A stretch of 32,100 bases of DNA from Methylobacterium aquaticum (GCF_001043915.1 NZ_LABX01000295.1:1-32100), one strand, 5' to 3'; shown: positions 1 to 7,946, counted from the stretch's first letter. The notes: a model not told the origin generated them from the letters alone. A program made the numbers and translations.

Positions 1-98
1 AGGCAGACGGGCGGCGCCAGGGCGCGGGATTCCACCCGCCGCGGCGCGGCGTCGTGATAGCGGCGGGGATCGGTCGCGAGGGCGACGGCGTGGGTCAT
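1..98 (-). CDS. 5' end of an unidentified gene, cut by the window edge
   Basis: An open frame of 32 codons starts at an ATG (complement of 96-98) and runs leftward off the window without a stop. The visible N-terminus begins MTHAVALATDPRRYHD and is rich in Ala, Arg and Pro. No domain can be recognised in so short a piece. It lies downstream of, and on the same strand as, the DUF2064 gene at 229-1005, with about 130 bases between them, so it could belong to the same transcription unit. There is no strong ribosome binding site upstream of the ATG. It could equally be a chance open frame in GC-rich DNA. Confidence 0.35.
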   Translation of the reverse strand, partial: MTHAVALATDPRRYHDAAPRRVESRALAPPVC

Positions 99-228
99 GA
101 GGATCGTCCGGCGTGGGGGGGCGCCTCCACACGCGCGATCGACGCGCGAGCGGGGGTCGGGTGGTCTCTCGGCGGGCAGTCGCTTGCGGGGATTCTGTTG
201 GGCGCAGTCTCTCGGAGGGACGTGCGCC

Positions 229-1005
229 TCAGGCGACCTCCCGCTGTGGCAGCCGGGCGTCGTCCAGGCGCGCCGCGAGGTCGGTGCGGGCGAAGGCATC
301 GCGCAGGAAGGCGGCGGTGGCGGGCGCCGGGTGAAGCGGCGGCGCATCCGGATCGGGAGTCTCGCCGTGGAGGACCTCGGCGACGAGACGGTGCAGGCTC
401 GCGCGATCGTCGACGTCGTACCAGGTCGGCAGGATCTCGACCGGCAGCCCGATCTCGGCGGCGCGTGCGAGGGTCTGGGCGGCGACGCGCTCCGTCGACC
501 AGTCGATCGCCTCGAACAGCCGCCGGTGGGGCGCCTTGAGGCCGAGCACCCAGTAGCCGCCATCCTCCGCCGGGCCCAGGACCGCCCGGTCGCCGGGACG
601 CGCCAGCCGGGCCGCCAGATCCACGAGCAGGCCGGTCGGCAGCGTCGGGCTGTCCGCGTTCAGCACGCAGGCCGCCTCGTGGCCCCGGTCGAACAGGGCG
701 CGGACCGCGTGGAACAGGCATTCGCCGAAGCCTGGACGCCAGGTCTCGATGAGACCGACATCGTGCGGCAGCGCGTCGAGGAAGAAATCCTCGGTCCCGG
801 GAGGGCCGTAGGCCATGTAGCTGGCCACCGGCGCGCCGGCCGCGCGGGCGGCCGCGAGGTTGGCGGCCACGTCCTTCAGGAACGCCGTGTTGAGGCCGGC
901 TGCCTCCTCGTAGGTCAGCGGCGGCACCAGGCGCGTCTTGGTCCGCCCGGGGGCGGAGGCCTTCGCCATCACCGCAATGCCGCAAAACCTTCGTCGCGCA
1001 ACCAT
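229..1005 (-). CDS. DUF2064 / TIGR04282-type nucleotidyltransferase-like glycosyltransferase
   Basis: A protein of 258 residues with the fold signature of the DUF2064 (TIGR04282, CofC-like) family, cytosolic GT-A-like enzymes of uncertain substrate. Visible family motifs, in order, are MAKASAPGRTKTRL near the N-terminus (the nucleotide-binding K-x-P-x-x-G-x-x-KTRL type), LNADSPTLP in the middle (the D-S-P metal/nucleotide segment) and VLGPAEDGGYWVLGL. I chose the ATG at 1005 because GGGAG lies about 10 bases upstream; an in-frame ATG at 969 (MAKAS) is possible, and a longer frame upstream has an unnatural N-terminus. The gene lies on the same strand as the GT2/GT87 pair at 2223-4261 but is separated from it by the opposed AraC gene. 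Members of this family occur beside GT2 enzymes in arsenosugar and glycolipid clusters; the substrate here is unknown. Confidence 0.85.
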   Translation of the reverse strand: MVARRRFCGIAVMAKASAPGRTKTRLVPPLTYEEAAGLNTAFLKDVAANLAAARAAGAPVASYMAYGPPGTEDFFLDALPHDVGLIETWRPGFGECLFHAVRALFDRGHEAACVLNADSPTLPTGLLVDLAARLARPGDRAVLGPAEDGGYWVLGLKAPHRRLFEAIDWSTERVAAQTLARAAEIGLPVEILPTWYDVDDRASLHRLVAEVLHGETPDPDAPPLHPAPATAAFLRDAFARTDLAARLDDARLPQREVA

Positions 1006-1302
1006 CGATTCCGCGCTCCCGTTGCGGCCCCTGTGGCCCGCTCGCTCCGCGACGGTCCGGGGCACACGCCCGCACCGTCATGCTGGCCGTCAGCCTAGCG
1101 ACCACGGCCGCGCTTCGCTTTCGAGATCCTGTTGCAGTTGCGAGATGCTCACGTCCGGGGCGCTGTTCCGGGGCGCAATCGCTGCTTCGTGAACGCGGGA
1201 CCGGGGCCTGGAGACGGTATTCCGTAGGGAAGCGTCACAAGAACCGCTTGCTTGCGAATAGAGGAGAATGCTTCTTGCGTTCTAATGCATCCGCGACGAG
1301 AG

Positions 1303-2202
1303 ATGAGGGCGCCGCGTATGTCACGGGCGATCCACGTTCCCTATCTGAACCCCGCGGTCGCGCAGAGGTGGCGGGCCTGGGAGCGGTTCGCGCTCGGGCG
1401 AACGGGCGCGACGGTGATCGAGGCCGAGATGAGCGCCTGGAGCGGGCGCGTTCCGGGCTCGCTCGAGACGGTCGTCCACGTCCTGGCGCCGAGCCATCAG
1501 CCCGTCGACGCCTCGCGCGATATCGGTGACGGATGCCGGGCCACGCTCGCCCGGTCGGGAGACGTCTGCGTGACGCCGGCCCGCCGGCCGGGGGACTGGA
1601 TCTGGCGCGGGAGCATCCACGACGTCAACCTCGTGATCCCCGACCGGCTCCTGGCCCGGGCGGCGGACGATGCCGGCCTCGCCGACCTGCCCGACCTGAT
1701 GCCGCTCGCCCGGGGACCGCGGCAGGACCGCCTCGTCGAGGGCCTGGTTCTCCATCTGGCCGCGATCGGCCGCGGAACGGTCGAGGTCTCGACGGCGGAG
1801 ATCGACCACGCCGTCGCGCTCGTCACGCTCTGGCTCCTGCGCCAGGCCGCCCCCCGGGAGGCCGCGCCGCGGGGCGGCTTGCGGCCGGGCGCGCTCGTCC
1901 GCGTGCGCGACTATGTCGAGGCGAATCTCGAGCGGGATTTGTCGGTGGGAGAACTCGCCGACCTCGTCGGCCTGTCGGTCCCCTACTTCTCCCACGCCTT
2001 CCGGGCCTCGACCGGGGAGGCGCCCTATCAGTATATCCTGCGCCGCCGCTGCCTGCGCGCCCAGGCGCGTCTGCTCGGCCGCGAGACCGTCAGCGAAGTG
2101 GCCCTGGCGCTGGGCTTTGCCAGCCAATCCCACTTCACGACCGCCTTCCGCAAGGTCACCGGCATGACGCCCGCCGCCTGGCGCCGCGGACGGACCGGGT
2201 GA
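1303..2202 (+). CDS. AraC-family transcriptional regulator
   Basis: A protein of 299 residues from the chosen start. The last roughly 105 residues form the double helix-turn-helix AraC DNA-binding domain: the first helix-turn-helix is around DLSVGELADLVGLSVPYFS, followed by FRASTGEAPYQYI, and the second is around VSEVALALGFASQSHF, ending in FRKVTGMTPAAWRR, the family signature. The N-terminal about 190 residues are a ligand-sensing or dimerisation region that I cannot assign to a named subfamily. The ATG at 1303 is preceded by GACGAGAG; an in-frame ATG at 1318 is an alternative. The gene is flanked by minus-strand genes on both sides and converges on the GT2 gene with a 20-base gap. Its target is not evident from the sequence. 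Confidence 0.9.
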   Translation: MRAPRMSRAIHVPYLNPAVAQRWRAWERFALGRTGATVIEAEMSAWSGRVPGSLETVVHVLAPSHQPVDASRDIGDGCRATLARSGDVCVTPARRPGDWIWRGSIHDVNLVIPDRLLARAADDAGLADLPDLMPLARGPRQDRLVEGLVLHLAAIGRGTVEVSTAEIDHAVALVTLWLLRQAAPREAAPRGGLRPGALVRVRDYVEANLERDLSVGELADLVGLSVPYFSHAFRASTGEAPYQYILRRRCLRAQARLLGRETVSEVALALGFASQSHFTTAFRKVTGMTPAAWRRGRTG

Positions 2203-2222
2203 TCCGACGCGGAAAGACCGGT

Positions 2223-2942
2223 TCACCGCTGCGGTGCGGGTCCCGTCGCCACGCGCAGGAAGGTCGCGACGATGCGGCTCCCCGCCCGCAGGGTGCCGCC
2301 GAGGGAGCCCGCGACCTTCGACGCGCCGCCCGCCCGGCACCGGTAGGGAAGCGGGATCTCGGCGATGCGCAGGCCCGCGCGCGCGGCCTGCATCTGCATC
2401 TCGATGTTCCAGCCATAGGTCATCTCGCGCAGGGCCAGGCGGGCGAGCGCCGTCCGGTCGATCGCCCGGAAGGCGCACATGTCCGTGTAGGCCACGCCGG
2501 TGAGCGCGCCGATGCCGAGGCCCGCCAGGCGTCCGGCCAGCACCTGGTGCCACAGCATCGATCCCGGCTCGCGCTCGCCCCGGGTGCGGGAGGCCAGCAC
2601 GAGATCCTTCTCGCCCGCCAGCACCGGACCCGCCACCGCTTCGATGAGATCGGCCCGGTCGGCCCCGTCGCCGTCGAGGAAGACGATCACCCGGCTGCCG
2701 GGCCGCGCCGCCGCGGCGCCGGCCGCGCAGGCCCGCCCGTAGCCGCGTCCCGCCTCGATCACGCGGGCACCGGCCGCGGCCGCGACCTCCCGGGTGGCGT
2801 CGCGGCTGCCGCCATCCGCCACGATGAGGTCGTTCGCAAAAGCCCGCGGGATCTCGGCGAGGACGGCGCCGATGGTCTCGGCCTCGTTCAGGGTCGGGAT
2901 GACGACGCTCACCGGCGCGACCGCGGCATCGGGGTTTGTCAT
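2223..2942 (-). CDS. Glycosyltransferase family 2 (dolichyl-phosphate mannose synthase-like)
   Basis: A GT2 protein of 239 residues. It opens with VSVVIPTLNEAETIG (the nucleotide-sugar binding strand and N-E-x-x-x-I), followed by IVADGGSRDAT and the metal-binding VFLDGDGADR, then YTDMCAFRAI and the amphipathic tail typical of polyprenyl-phosphate glycosyltransferases. There is no transmembrane anchor, so it is probably a peripheral membrane enzyme that charges a lipid carrier. Its ATG overlaps the stop codon of the upstream polytopic gene (ATGA), which implies translational coupling: this enzyme may make the lipid-linked sugar donor that the membrane partner uses. The sugar is not predictable. 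Confidence 0.9.
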   Translation of the reverse strand: MTNPDAAVAPVSVVIPTLNEAETIGAVLAEIPRAFANDLIVADGGSRDATREVAAAAGARVIEAGRGYGRACAAGAAAARPGSRVIVFLDGDGADRADLIEAVAGPVLAGEKDLVLASRTRGEREPGSMLWHQVLAGRLAGLGIGALTGVAYTDMCAFRAIDRTALARLALREMTYGWNIEMQMQAARAGLRIAEIPLPYRCRAGGASKVAGSLGGTLRAGSRIVATFLRVATGPAPQR

Positions 2943-4261
2943 GCGGCCTTCCTCCGTCGCGCGAGGGCGCGCACAGCCAGGATCGCGGCCGGCCCGAACA
3001 CCAGGCCCGGCCAGACGAAGCGCTCGTTGAAGGGATCGACGTAGAACAGGACGGGAGCCGCCGACAGCCAGATCACGGCCGGGCTCGGCGCGACGCAGGC
3101 CGGCAGTGCCAGCCACGCATAGTACCAGGCGTAATGCGGGTTGGCGGCCGCCGTGGCGAGCGCGGCGAGCAGCCCCACGTCGCGGCACAGCACGACCGTG
3201 TCCGGCACGCCCTCCGGCGCCCTCCGGGTCGCGACCCGGAGCGACAGGGCCGCGAAGGCCGCGGCGACGGCCAGCATGTAGATCCGGGCCGAGGCCCCGG
3301 GGAGCGTGACGAGATGGGAGAGCCCGGCGAGCAGCCAGAAGCCCTGGCCGGTATCGAACCCTTCCTCCGTCCCGTAGGTCGGGAGGAAGCCGAGCACGCC
3401 CGTGCCGGCCGAGAGATAGGGCGCGTAGAGCGCGGCGATGACCGCAAGGCCCGCGATCGCCGGGCGCCACAGCCGCCCGCCCCGCACGAAGGCCGGGGCC
3501 ACCACCACCGGCAGGAATTTCACCAGCACCGCCCCGGCGAGGATCGCCCCGGCCAGCCCGTCGCGGTGCCGTGCACGGGCGAGGAGGGCCAGCGCGAGCA
3601 GCCCGACCGCCAGCGCGTCCACGTGGCCGTCGAGGGCGAAGGACCACAGCACCAGGGGGTTCCAGGCGTAGATCAGGATCCGCGCCCGCGGCAGCCCGGC
3701 CTGGGCCAGGAGCCGCAGCAGGCAGAGCACCGCGACGGCCTCGCACAGGAGCATCGCGGCCTTCATGCCGGTCACGCTCGCGCTGATGCGGCCCACCAGG
3801 GCAAAGAAGACCTGTGCCGCCGGCGGGTAGATCGTGCGGGCATAGTCGGCCCGGTTGATGTGCGGAAATACGGCGGGATCGCGCAGGGGCGCCAGCGCCG
3901 GATCGGCCGGGACGTGGAGGTAGGGGTTGATGCCCGCCGCCTGCACCTGCCCGTCCCAGACATAGCGGTAGATGTCGCTCGACAGGAACGGCGGCTGAAG
4001 CAGCAGGACGAGACGCAAGCCGACCGCCAGCATGAGGACGGGCCCGAGCGCCGCGGGGGGCGGGTCGCGCCGCAGCACGACGCGGACGGCGACGAGGTAG
4101 ACCCCGACCGAGACCGCCACCACCCCGACGAAGAGGTTCGCCCGCAGGGGCGAGCCCACCGTGTCGGCGCCCGGCACGTGCAGCGCGAGGGCGCCGAGGG
4201 TCAGCGCCGCGAGGCCGGCGCCGAGCAGGACGAGGGTCGGCAGAGGTCGCGGAGACGTCAC
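2939..4261 (-). CDS. Polytopic membrane glycosyltransferase (GT87/DUF2029-like)
   Basis: An integral membrane protein of 440 residues with many hydrophobic helices, starting with LVLLGAGLAALTLGALAL. It carries the loop LSSDIYRYVWDGQVQAAGINPY after the second or third helix (the acidic D-x-x-R/Y-Y loop of GT-C enzymes), RTIYPPAAQVFFAL, and LIYAWNPLVLWSFALDGHVD, all typical of the GT87/DUF2029 alpha-mannosyltransferase-like group that uses polyprenyl-phosphate sugars. The start is a GTG at 4261, since no in-frame ATG fits; that GTG overlaps the stop of a 45-codon frame upstream (GTGA). The 3' end overlaps the GT2 gene by four bases. The pair probably glycosylates a lipid or cell-surface acceptor. 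The acceptor is unknown. Confidence 0.85.
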   Translation of the reverse strand: MTSPRPLPTLVLLGAGLAALTLGALALHVPGADTVGSPLRANLFVGVVAVSVGVYLVAVRVVLRRDPPPAALGPVLMLAVGLRLVLLLQPPFLSSDIYRYVWDGQVQAAGINPYLHVPADPALAPLRDPAVFPHINRADYARTIYPPAAQVFFALVGRISASVTGMKAAMLLCEAVAVLCLLRLLAQAGLPRARILIYAWNPLVLWSFALDGHVDALAVGLLALALLARARHRDGLAGAILAGAVLVKFLPVVVAPAFVRGGRLWRPAIAGLAVIAALYAPYLSAGTGVLGFLPTYGTEEGFDTGQGFWLLAGLSHLVTLPGASARIYMLAVAAAFAALSLRVATRRAPEGVPDTVVLCRDVGLLAALATAAANPHYAWYYAWLALPACVAPSPAVIWLSAAPVLFYVDPFNERFVWPGLVFGPAAILAVRALARRRKAA

Positions 4262-4395
4262 GGCATGCCCCCTGACGGCGGCGCTCCTGCGGCCGCGCCG
4301 GTCGACGCTCCACCCATGCCCGTGCCCCCGGCGCGATTCCGCAGGGTGATCTGCCCGATGCGGCGGTGCCTGTCCATCGCCCGGACCGGCGCCAT
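4258..4395 (-). CDS. Possible 45-residue leader or small protein coupled to the membrane glycosyltransferase
   Basis: A short frame begins at an ATG preceded by a GAGGGGCGGGG purine block and ends in a TGA that overlaps the GTG start of the next gene (GTGA). The product would be basic at the N-terminus and Gly/Ala-rich at the C-terminus, ending GGMP. The tight overlap and the ribosome binding site argue that ribosomes translating it could reinitiate on the GTG of the glycosyltransferase gene. No homologous family is recognised. GC-rich DNA gives many such frames, so it may be spurious. Confidence 0.3.
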   Translation of the reverse strand: MAPVRAMDRHRRIGQITLRNRAGGTGMGGASTGAAAGAPPSGGMP

Positions 4396-4433
4396 GGTCA
4401 CCCCGCCCCTCGCGCGGGGCCGGCCGGCGCCGC

Positions 4434-5141
4434 TCACCGGCCCAGACTCGCCCCGCCATCGACGAACAGCGTCTGCCCGGTGATAAAGCCGGCGGCCTGC
4501 GACGCGAGGAACGCGATGGCGGCGGCGACCTCGTCCTGCCGGCCCAGGCGCCCCATCGGGATCTGCGCCAGATACCGCGCTTCCCCGTCGCTCCCGACGG
4601 GATTGTTGGCCCGGAACAGCGCGGTCTCGGTCGGGCCGGGGGCCACCGCATTCGCCGTGATGCCGGACCGCGCCTGCTCGACCGCGATGGTCCGGGTCAG
4701 GCTCTCCAGCGCCGCCTTCGCGGCGGCGTAGCTGGTGCGGAACGGCCATCCCCGGGTCACGAGGCTCGTGACCGTCACGATCCGGCCGTATCCTGCGGCC
4801 TGCATGGCCGGCAGCAGGGCCTGCGCGAGTTGCAGGGTCGGACGGAGGTTGATGTCGAGCAGGGCCGCGAAGCCGGCCGGGTCGACGGTGCCGAAACTCT
4901 CGGCGCGGGCGACGCCGGCATTGCTGACGAGGCCCAGAACGTCGCCGCGCGCGGCGAGCCGCGCGGCGATCGCCTGCGTGGCGGCCGCGTCGCTCAGGTC
5001 GGCGGTGACGAAGTCACCCGGGAAGTCGTCCGGCCTGGTGCGTGCGAGCCCGATCACCGCCCAGCCATCGGCCGCCAACCGACGGGCCGTCGCCAGACCG
5101 ATACCCTTCGACGCTCCCGTCACGAGGATCGCGCGGCTCAT
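4434..5141 (-). CDS. Short-chain dehydrogenase/reductase (SDR family oxidoreductase)
   Basis: A classical SDR of 235 residues, the usual length. It shows the NAD(P)-binding glycine motif TGASKGIG (residues 8-15), the NAG motif (74-76), the catalytic Ser126 in VTVTS, Tyr138 and Lys142 in SYAAAK, and a C-terminal GFITGQTLFVDGG typical of FabG-like members. It is cytosolic and probably tetrameric. The substrate cannot be read from the sequence; the position after Asp/Arg in the second strand (GLARTRPDD) suggests NADP preference, which is inference. The gene is downstream of the peroxiredoxin and AhpD-like genes on the same strand, a likely operon divergent from the LysR regulator at 6626. Confidence 0.92.
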   Translation of the reverse strand: MSRAILVTGASKGIGLATARRLAADGWAVIGLARTRPDDFPGDFVTADLSDAAATQAIAARLAARGDVLGLVSNAGVARAESFGTVDPAGFAALLDINLRPTLQLAQALLPAMQAAGYGRIVTVTSLVTRGWPFRTSYAAAKAALESLTRTIAVEQARSGITANAVAPGPTETALFRANNPVGSDGEARYLAQIPMGRLGRQDEVAAAIAFLASQAAGFITGQTLFVDGGASLGR

Positions 5142-5205
5142 GGGGACACTCTCGTTCCGATGGTTGAATCATGGATGGGCGGTGGTTGCGGCGATCCGCC
5201 CTCGG

Positions 5206-5868
5206 TCAGCGGGGCTGCGCCGGCACGGCGTCGCGGGCGGCGCGGAGCGCCTCCGCCGGCTCCAGGCGATGGCGGTAATCCGGGTCGACATGGGCGAGGA
5301 CGATCCGCCCGTTCGGGGCGATCACGAACGTCGCTGGGATCGGCAGGTGCCAATCGTCGGTGCCGTTCACCGTCGGCAGAGCATGCCCCAATCGGGCGTA
5401 GACCGCGCGCAAGGCATCCGTCAGCGCGAAGACGATCCCGAACGCCTCGGCCGTCCGGGAGCCCACGTCCGAGAGGACCTCGAACCCGAGATCGTTCGTC
5501 TCCACCGTCGACAGGGAGGCGTCCGGCGTCTGCGGCGAGATCGCGACGAGCGACGCGCCTGCCGCCCGGATCTCGGGCAGAAGCGCCTGGTAGGCGCGAA
5601 GCTCCAGGTTGCAATAGGGGCACCAGCCGCCGCGATAGAAGGTCACGATCACCGGACCCCGCTCCCGCAGGACGGCGAGGTCGATGGTGGCCCCTTGCGC
5701 ATTGGGCAGGCGCATGTCCGGGGCACGATCTCCCGCCTTGAGCGCGCGATGCGCCAGGCCGGCGGCGACCTGCTCGTCGATGCCTGCGGCGATCAGGGCG
5801 GCGACGTCGGCCGGAATGCGGGTCCGGGACGCGGCCAGGAAGGCGTCGAGGTCTGCTTGAAGGGTCAT
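5206..5868 (-). CDS. Peroxiredoxin (AhpC/TSA, thioredoxin-like fold)
   Basis: A protein of 220 residues. After a helical N-terminal extension of about 45 residues, the thioredoxin-fold domain starts with AGDRAPDMRLPNAQG and reaches the active site FYRGGWCPYC, with the peroxidatic Cys83 and a second Cys86 as in the AhpC/TSA-like group that has a CxxC motif. The later strand ATFVIAPNGRIVLAHVDPDYRHR is the usual cis-Pro and C-terminal region. It reduces hydroperoxides with thiol donors in the cytosol. The ATG at 5868 has GGGAG ten bases upstream. It lies between the AhpD-like and SDR genes, and the three are a plausible oxidative-stress or detoxification unit under the divergent LysR regulator. 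Confidence 0.9.
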   Translation of the reverse strand: MTLQADLDAFLAASRTRIPADVAALIAAGIDEQVAAGLAHRALKAGDRAPDMRLPNAQGATIDLAVLRERGPVIVTFYRGGWCPYCNLELRAYQALLPEIRAAGASLVAISPQTPDASLSTVETNDLGFEVLSDVGSRTAEAFGIVFALTDALRAVYARLGHALPTVNGTDDWHLPIPATFVIAPNGRIVLAHVDPDYRHRLEPAEALRAARDAVPAQPR

Positions 5869-5930
5869 GGGCCGCTCCCACGGCGATGACGGGTGAACCG
5901 GCGCCGCGGCACCGGTCCGACGAAGGGCGA

Positions 5931-6503
5931 TCAGGACGCCTGACCGCGGTTGCCGGGGGCGACCCAGGCGGTCTCGGCCATGAAGGGGTCGAGGGGCGTG
6001 TGGGTGAGATGGTTGGCGTAATTCGAGATCGTCTTGGCGGCGGCGATCAGGACGACCTCGAGCACCTGCGCCCGGGTGAAGCCTGCCTCCAGAAACGCCT
6101 CGACGGCGGCATCGCCCACGAAGCCGCGCTCGCGCACCACGCCTTCCGCGAAACGGCGGAGCGTCTCCAGGCGCAGGTCGGCGATCTCCCGCTCGTCGCG
6201 CAACGCCACGATCACGTCCGGCGAGAGGCCGGACCTCCGGGCGAGCACGGTGTGGCCGGAGGTGCAATACTCGCATTCGTGGAAGACGTTGATGGCGAGA
6301 TAGACGACCTGCTGCTCGGCCGGCGTGAAGCTCGATTGACCGACCAGGCCGATGAGGGCGTCGTAGGCTTTGAGGGTCACCGGGCTCTCGGCGAGCATGC
6401 GGTGCAGGTTAGGGATGAAGGTCCAGGATGCCTGGATCCGCAGAAGCACGTCGCGTGCCTCCTGCGGGGCGGTCTCGGGGGTGTGGAGCGTGAAGGCGGT
6501 CAT
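5931..6503 (-). CDS. Carboxymuconolactone decarboxylase / AhpD-like alkylhydroperoxidase
   Basis: A helical protein of 190 residues in the CMD/AhpD superfamily. The active motif HECEYCTSGHT gives Cys77, Cys80 and His84 with the preceding acidic residue Glu76, the E-x-C-x-x-C-x-x-x-H pattern that supports thiol-disulfide and hydroperoxide chemistry. The C-terminal part (LIAAAKTISNYANHLTHTPLD) matches the uncharacterised peroxidase-related subgroup rather than true decarboxylases. It is the first gene of the minus-strand run that includes the peroxiredoxin and SDR, and it is 122 bases from the divergent LysR start. It is likely to be the main target of that regulator (inference from divergence only). 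Confidence 0.9.
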   Translation of the reverse strand: MTAFTLHTPETAPQEARDVLLRIQASWTFIPNLHRMLAESPVTLKAYDALIGLVGQSSFTPAEQQVVYLAINVFHECEYCTSGHTVLARRSGLSPDVIVALRDEREIADLRLETLRRFAEGVVRERGFVGDAAVEAFLEAGFTRAQVLEVVLIAAAKTISNYANHLTHTPLDPFMAETAWVAPGNRGQAS

Positions 6504-6625
6504 CGGAGGAGTGTCCGGTCCGGGGCGCGGGCGGGAGGCCCGGCGCGCTGGACCGGAGAATGGCGATCGCGCCTGCGACCGATAACGTCCGGCTTTCGCC
6601 TGACACTTATACGTGGCAGGTATGA

Positions 6626-7561
6626 ATGATGGACCTGCTGGCGGCCTTTCGCACCTTCGTCCGCGTCGTCGAGACCGGCAGCTTCAGCGCCGTCGCCGCG
6701 GACCTGAACACCACCCAACCGACGATCAGCCGGCAGGTCGCCGCGCTTGAGGCGCATCTCGGGGCGCGGCTCCTGACGCGCACGACGCGCCGTCTCGTGC
6801 TGACGGAGGATGGGCAAGTCCTGTACGAGCACGCGCAACGCGCGATCGAGGCCGCCGACGAGGCGCAGGACGCAGTCGGCCTCCGCAAGCGGAAGCCCAC
6901 GGGTCTGTTGCGGCTCGCGACGCCGGTGGTGTTCGGGCGGCTTCACGTCCTGCCCCGCCTGCCAGCCTTCCTGATGCGCTACCCCGATGTCGGCATCGAT
7001 CTCGTCATGAACGACAGCATCACCGACCTCGTGGAGGAGGGCATCGACCTCGCGGTCCGGATCGGGGACCTGACGGATCCGGGTCTGGTCGCCAAGCGGC
7101 TCGGCACGACGCGACGCATCACGGTGGCGAGCCCCGGCTACCTCGCGCAACGCGGGGAGCCCCGGCACCCCGACGACCTGACCCGGCACGATTGCGTCGT
7201 CTACACGCGCCTTGCGACGGGGCCGCGCTGGACCTTCCTGGGCGCAGAGGGCGTGTTGACCGTCGAGGTCACGGGGCGCTTTCGCGTGAACAACTCAGAA
7301 GGCGTGCGGGACGCGGTTCTGCGCGGCCTCGGCGTGGGCGTCGTGCCGAACTGGCTGTTCGTAGACGAGATCGAACGCGGTGCCGTGCGGGTCATTCTGA
7401 CGGCGTTCGAGCCGAGACCTCTGCCGATCTCGGCCGTTTATCCCTCGCGGCGCTTCCTGGCGATGAAGGTGCGCGCCATGATCGACTTCCTCGAGGACGA
7501 GTTTCGTCTTGATCCAAAACTGATGCCAATCGCCCAAGATGCCGACGCATCGGGCCATTGA
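6626..7561 (+). CDS. LysR-family transcriptional regulator with a repeat-derived C-terminal tail
   Basis: A LysR-type regulator of 311 residues: an N-terminal winged helix-turn-helix (FSAVAADLNTTQPTISRQ, residues about 20-40), a linker helix, and the two-lobed substrate-binding domain (TGLLRLATPVVFG onwards, DLAVRIGDL, NNSEGVRDAVLRGLGVGVVP) typical of the CrgA-like branch. GGCAGG precedes the start, where two adjacent ATG codons occur. It is divergent from the AhpD-like/peroxiredoxin/SDR genes and probably regulates them and itself from the 122-base gap. The last 15 or so codons (from about 7521) and the stop lie within a repeated DNA unit that recurs 216 bases downstream, so the C-terminal tail after FLEDEFRLD may be read from repeat sequence rather than conserved regulator sequence. 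Confidence 0.92.
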   Translation: MMDLLAAFRTFVRVVETGSFSAVAADLNTTQPTISRQVAALEAHLGARLLTRTTRRLVLTEDGQVLYEHAQRAIEAADEAQDAVGLRKRKPTGLLRLATPVVFGRLHVLPRLPAFLMRYPDVGIDLVMNDSITDLVEEGIDLAVRIGDLTDPGLVAKRLGTTRRITVASPGYLAQRGEPRHPDDLTRHDCVVYTRLATGPRWTFLGAEGVLTVEVTGRFRVNNSEGVRDAVLRGLGVGVVPNWLFVDEIERGAVRVILTAFEPRPLPISAVYPSRRFLAMKVRAMIDFLEDEFRLDPKLMPIAQDADASGH

Positions 7562-7650
7562 TCGTCGCGACTTGTCGATCCCAGGCCAGACGTTGGGCGG
7601 CCATGCGAGAACGGACCAATGGGCGTTTGCAACGACCATTGGTCTCTGAC
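7521..7650 (+). repeat. First unit of a two-copy palindromic repeat
   Basis: The segment from 7521 matches the segment from 7737 without gaps over 32 bases at 26 positions, including AAGATGCYGACGCATCG. Further on, GAACGG followed by an inverted repeat (arms 7614-7622 and 7636-7644) matches the second unit in both its arms and its loop. The unit begins inside the LysR coding region and contains that gene's stop codon. Another short hairpin (7673-7679/7684-7690) follows. Confidence 0.65.
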
Positions 7651-7736
7651 ACAACCCGATCGATTGCGACAGGCGATCCTGTCGGATCGCATTCGCAATG
7701 CGGATTTCGGCTTCGTTCAAGCGCCGCGCGGGCTTG

Positions 7737-7945
7737 TGATACCGACGGCCGAAGATGCTGACGCATCGATTCGATCTCGGGCAGGCCCGGGATCGACGCG
7801 GCCGTTGCTCCATCTCGAATTGTCGATGCCAAGCCCAGATGTCCGGGATTTTGGGCTTGGCGACAATTCGCGAACGGCACCAACGGTCGTTTCCAACGAC
7901 CGTTGGTATGATACGAAATCCGGACGTGATCTTCCGGATTTCGTA
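7737..7945 (+). repeat. Second unit of the palindromic repeat, with three strong inverted repeats
   Basis: This is the second copy of the unit that starts at 7521. It contains an inverted repeat of 10 plus 9 base pairs with a 3-nt bulge (7816-7837 with 7852-7870), a perfect 11-bp inverted repeat with a 7-nt loop (7879-7889/7897-7907), and a perfect 12-bp inverted repeat (7912-7923/7934-7945) that ends one base before the stop codon of the minus-strand gene. The whole gap between the two convergent genes (7562-7946) is taken up by such structures. They resemble REP-type palindromes and could also act as a two-way terminator. No T-tract follows any stem. Confidence 0.65.
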
Positions 7946-7946
7946 A

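Noticed and set aside
2223..4313. Long minus-strand open frame of 696 codons covering both glycosyltransferase genes
   Set aside because: Only its last 239 codons (from the ATG at 2942) read as a protein; the rest is an out-of-frame shadow of the polytopic gene.
7521..7945. CRISPR-like array
   Set aside because: There are only two diverged units, each internally palindromic and without equal-length unique spacers.
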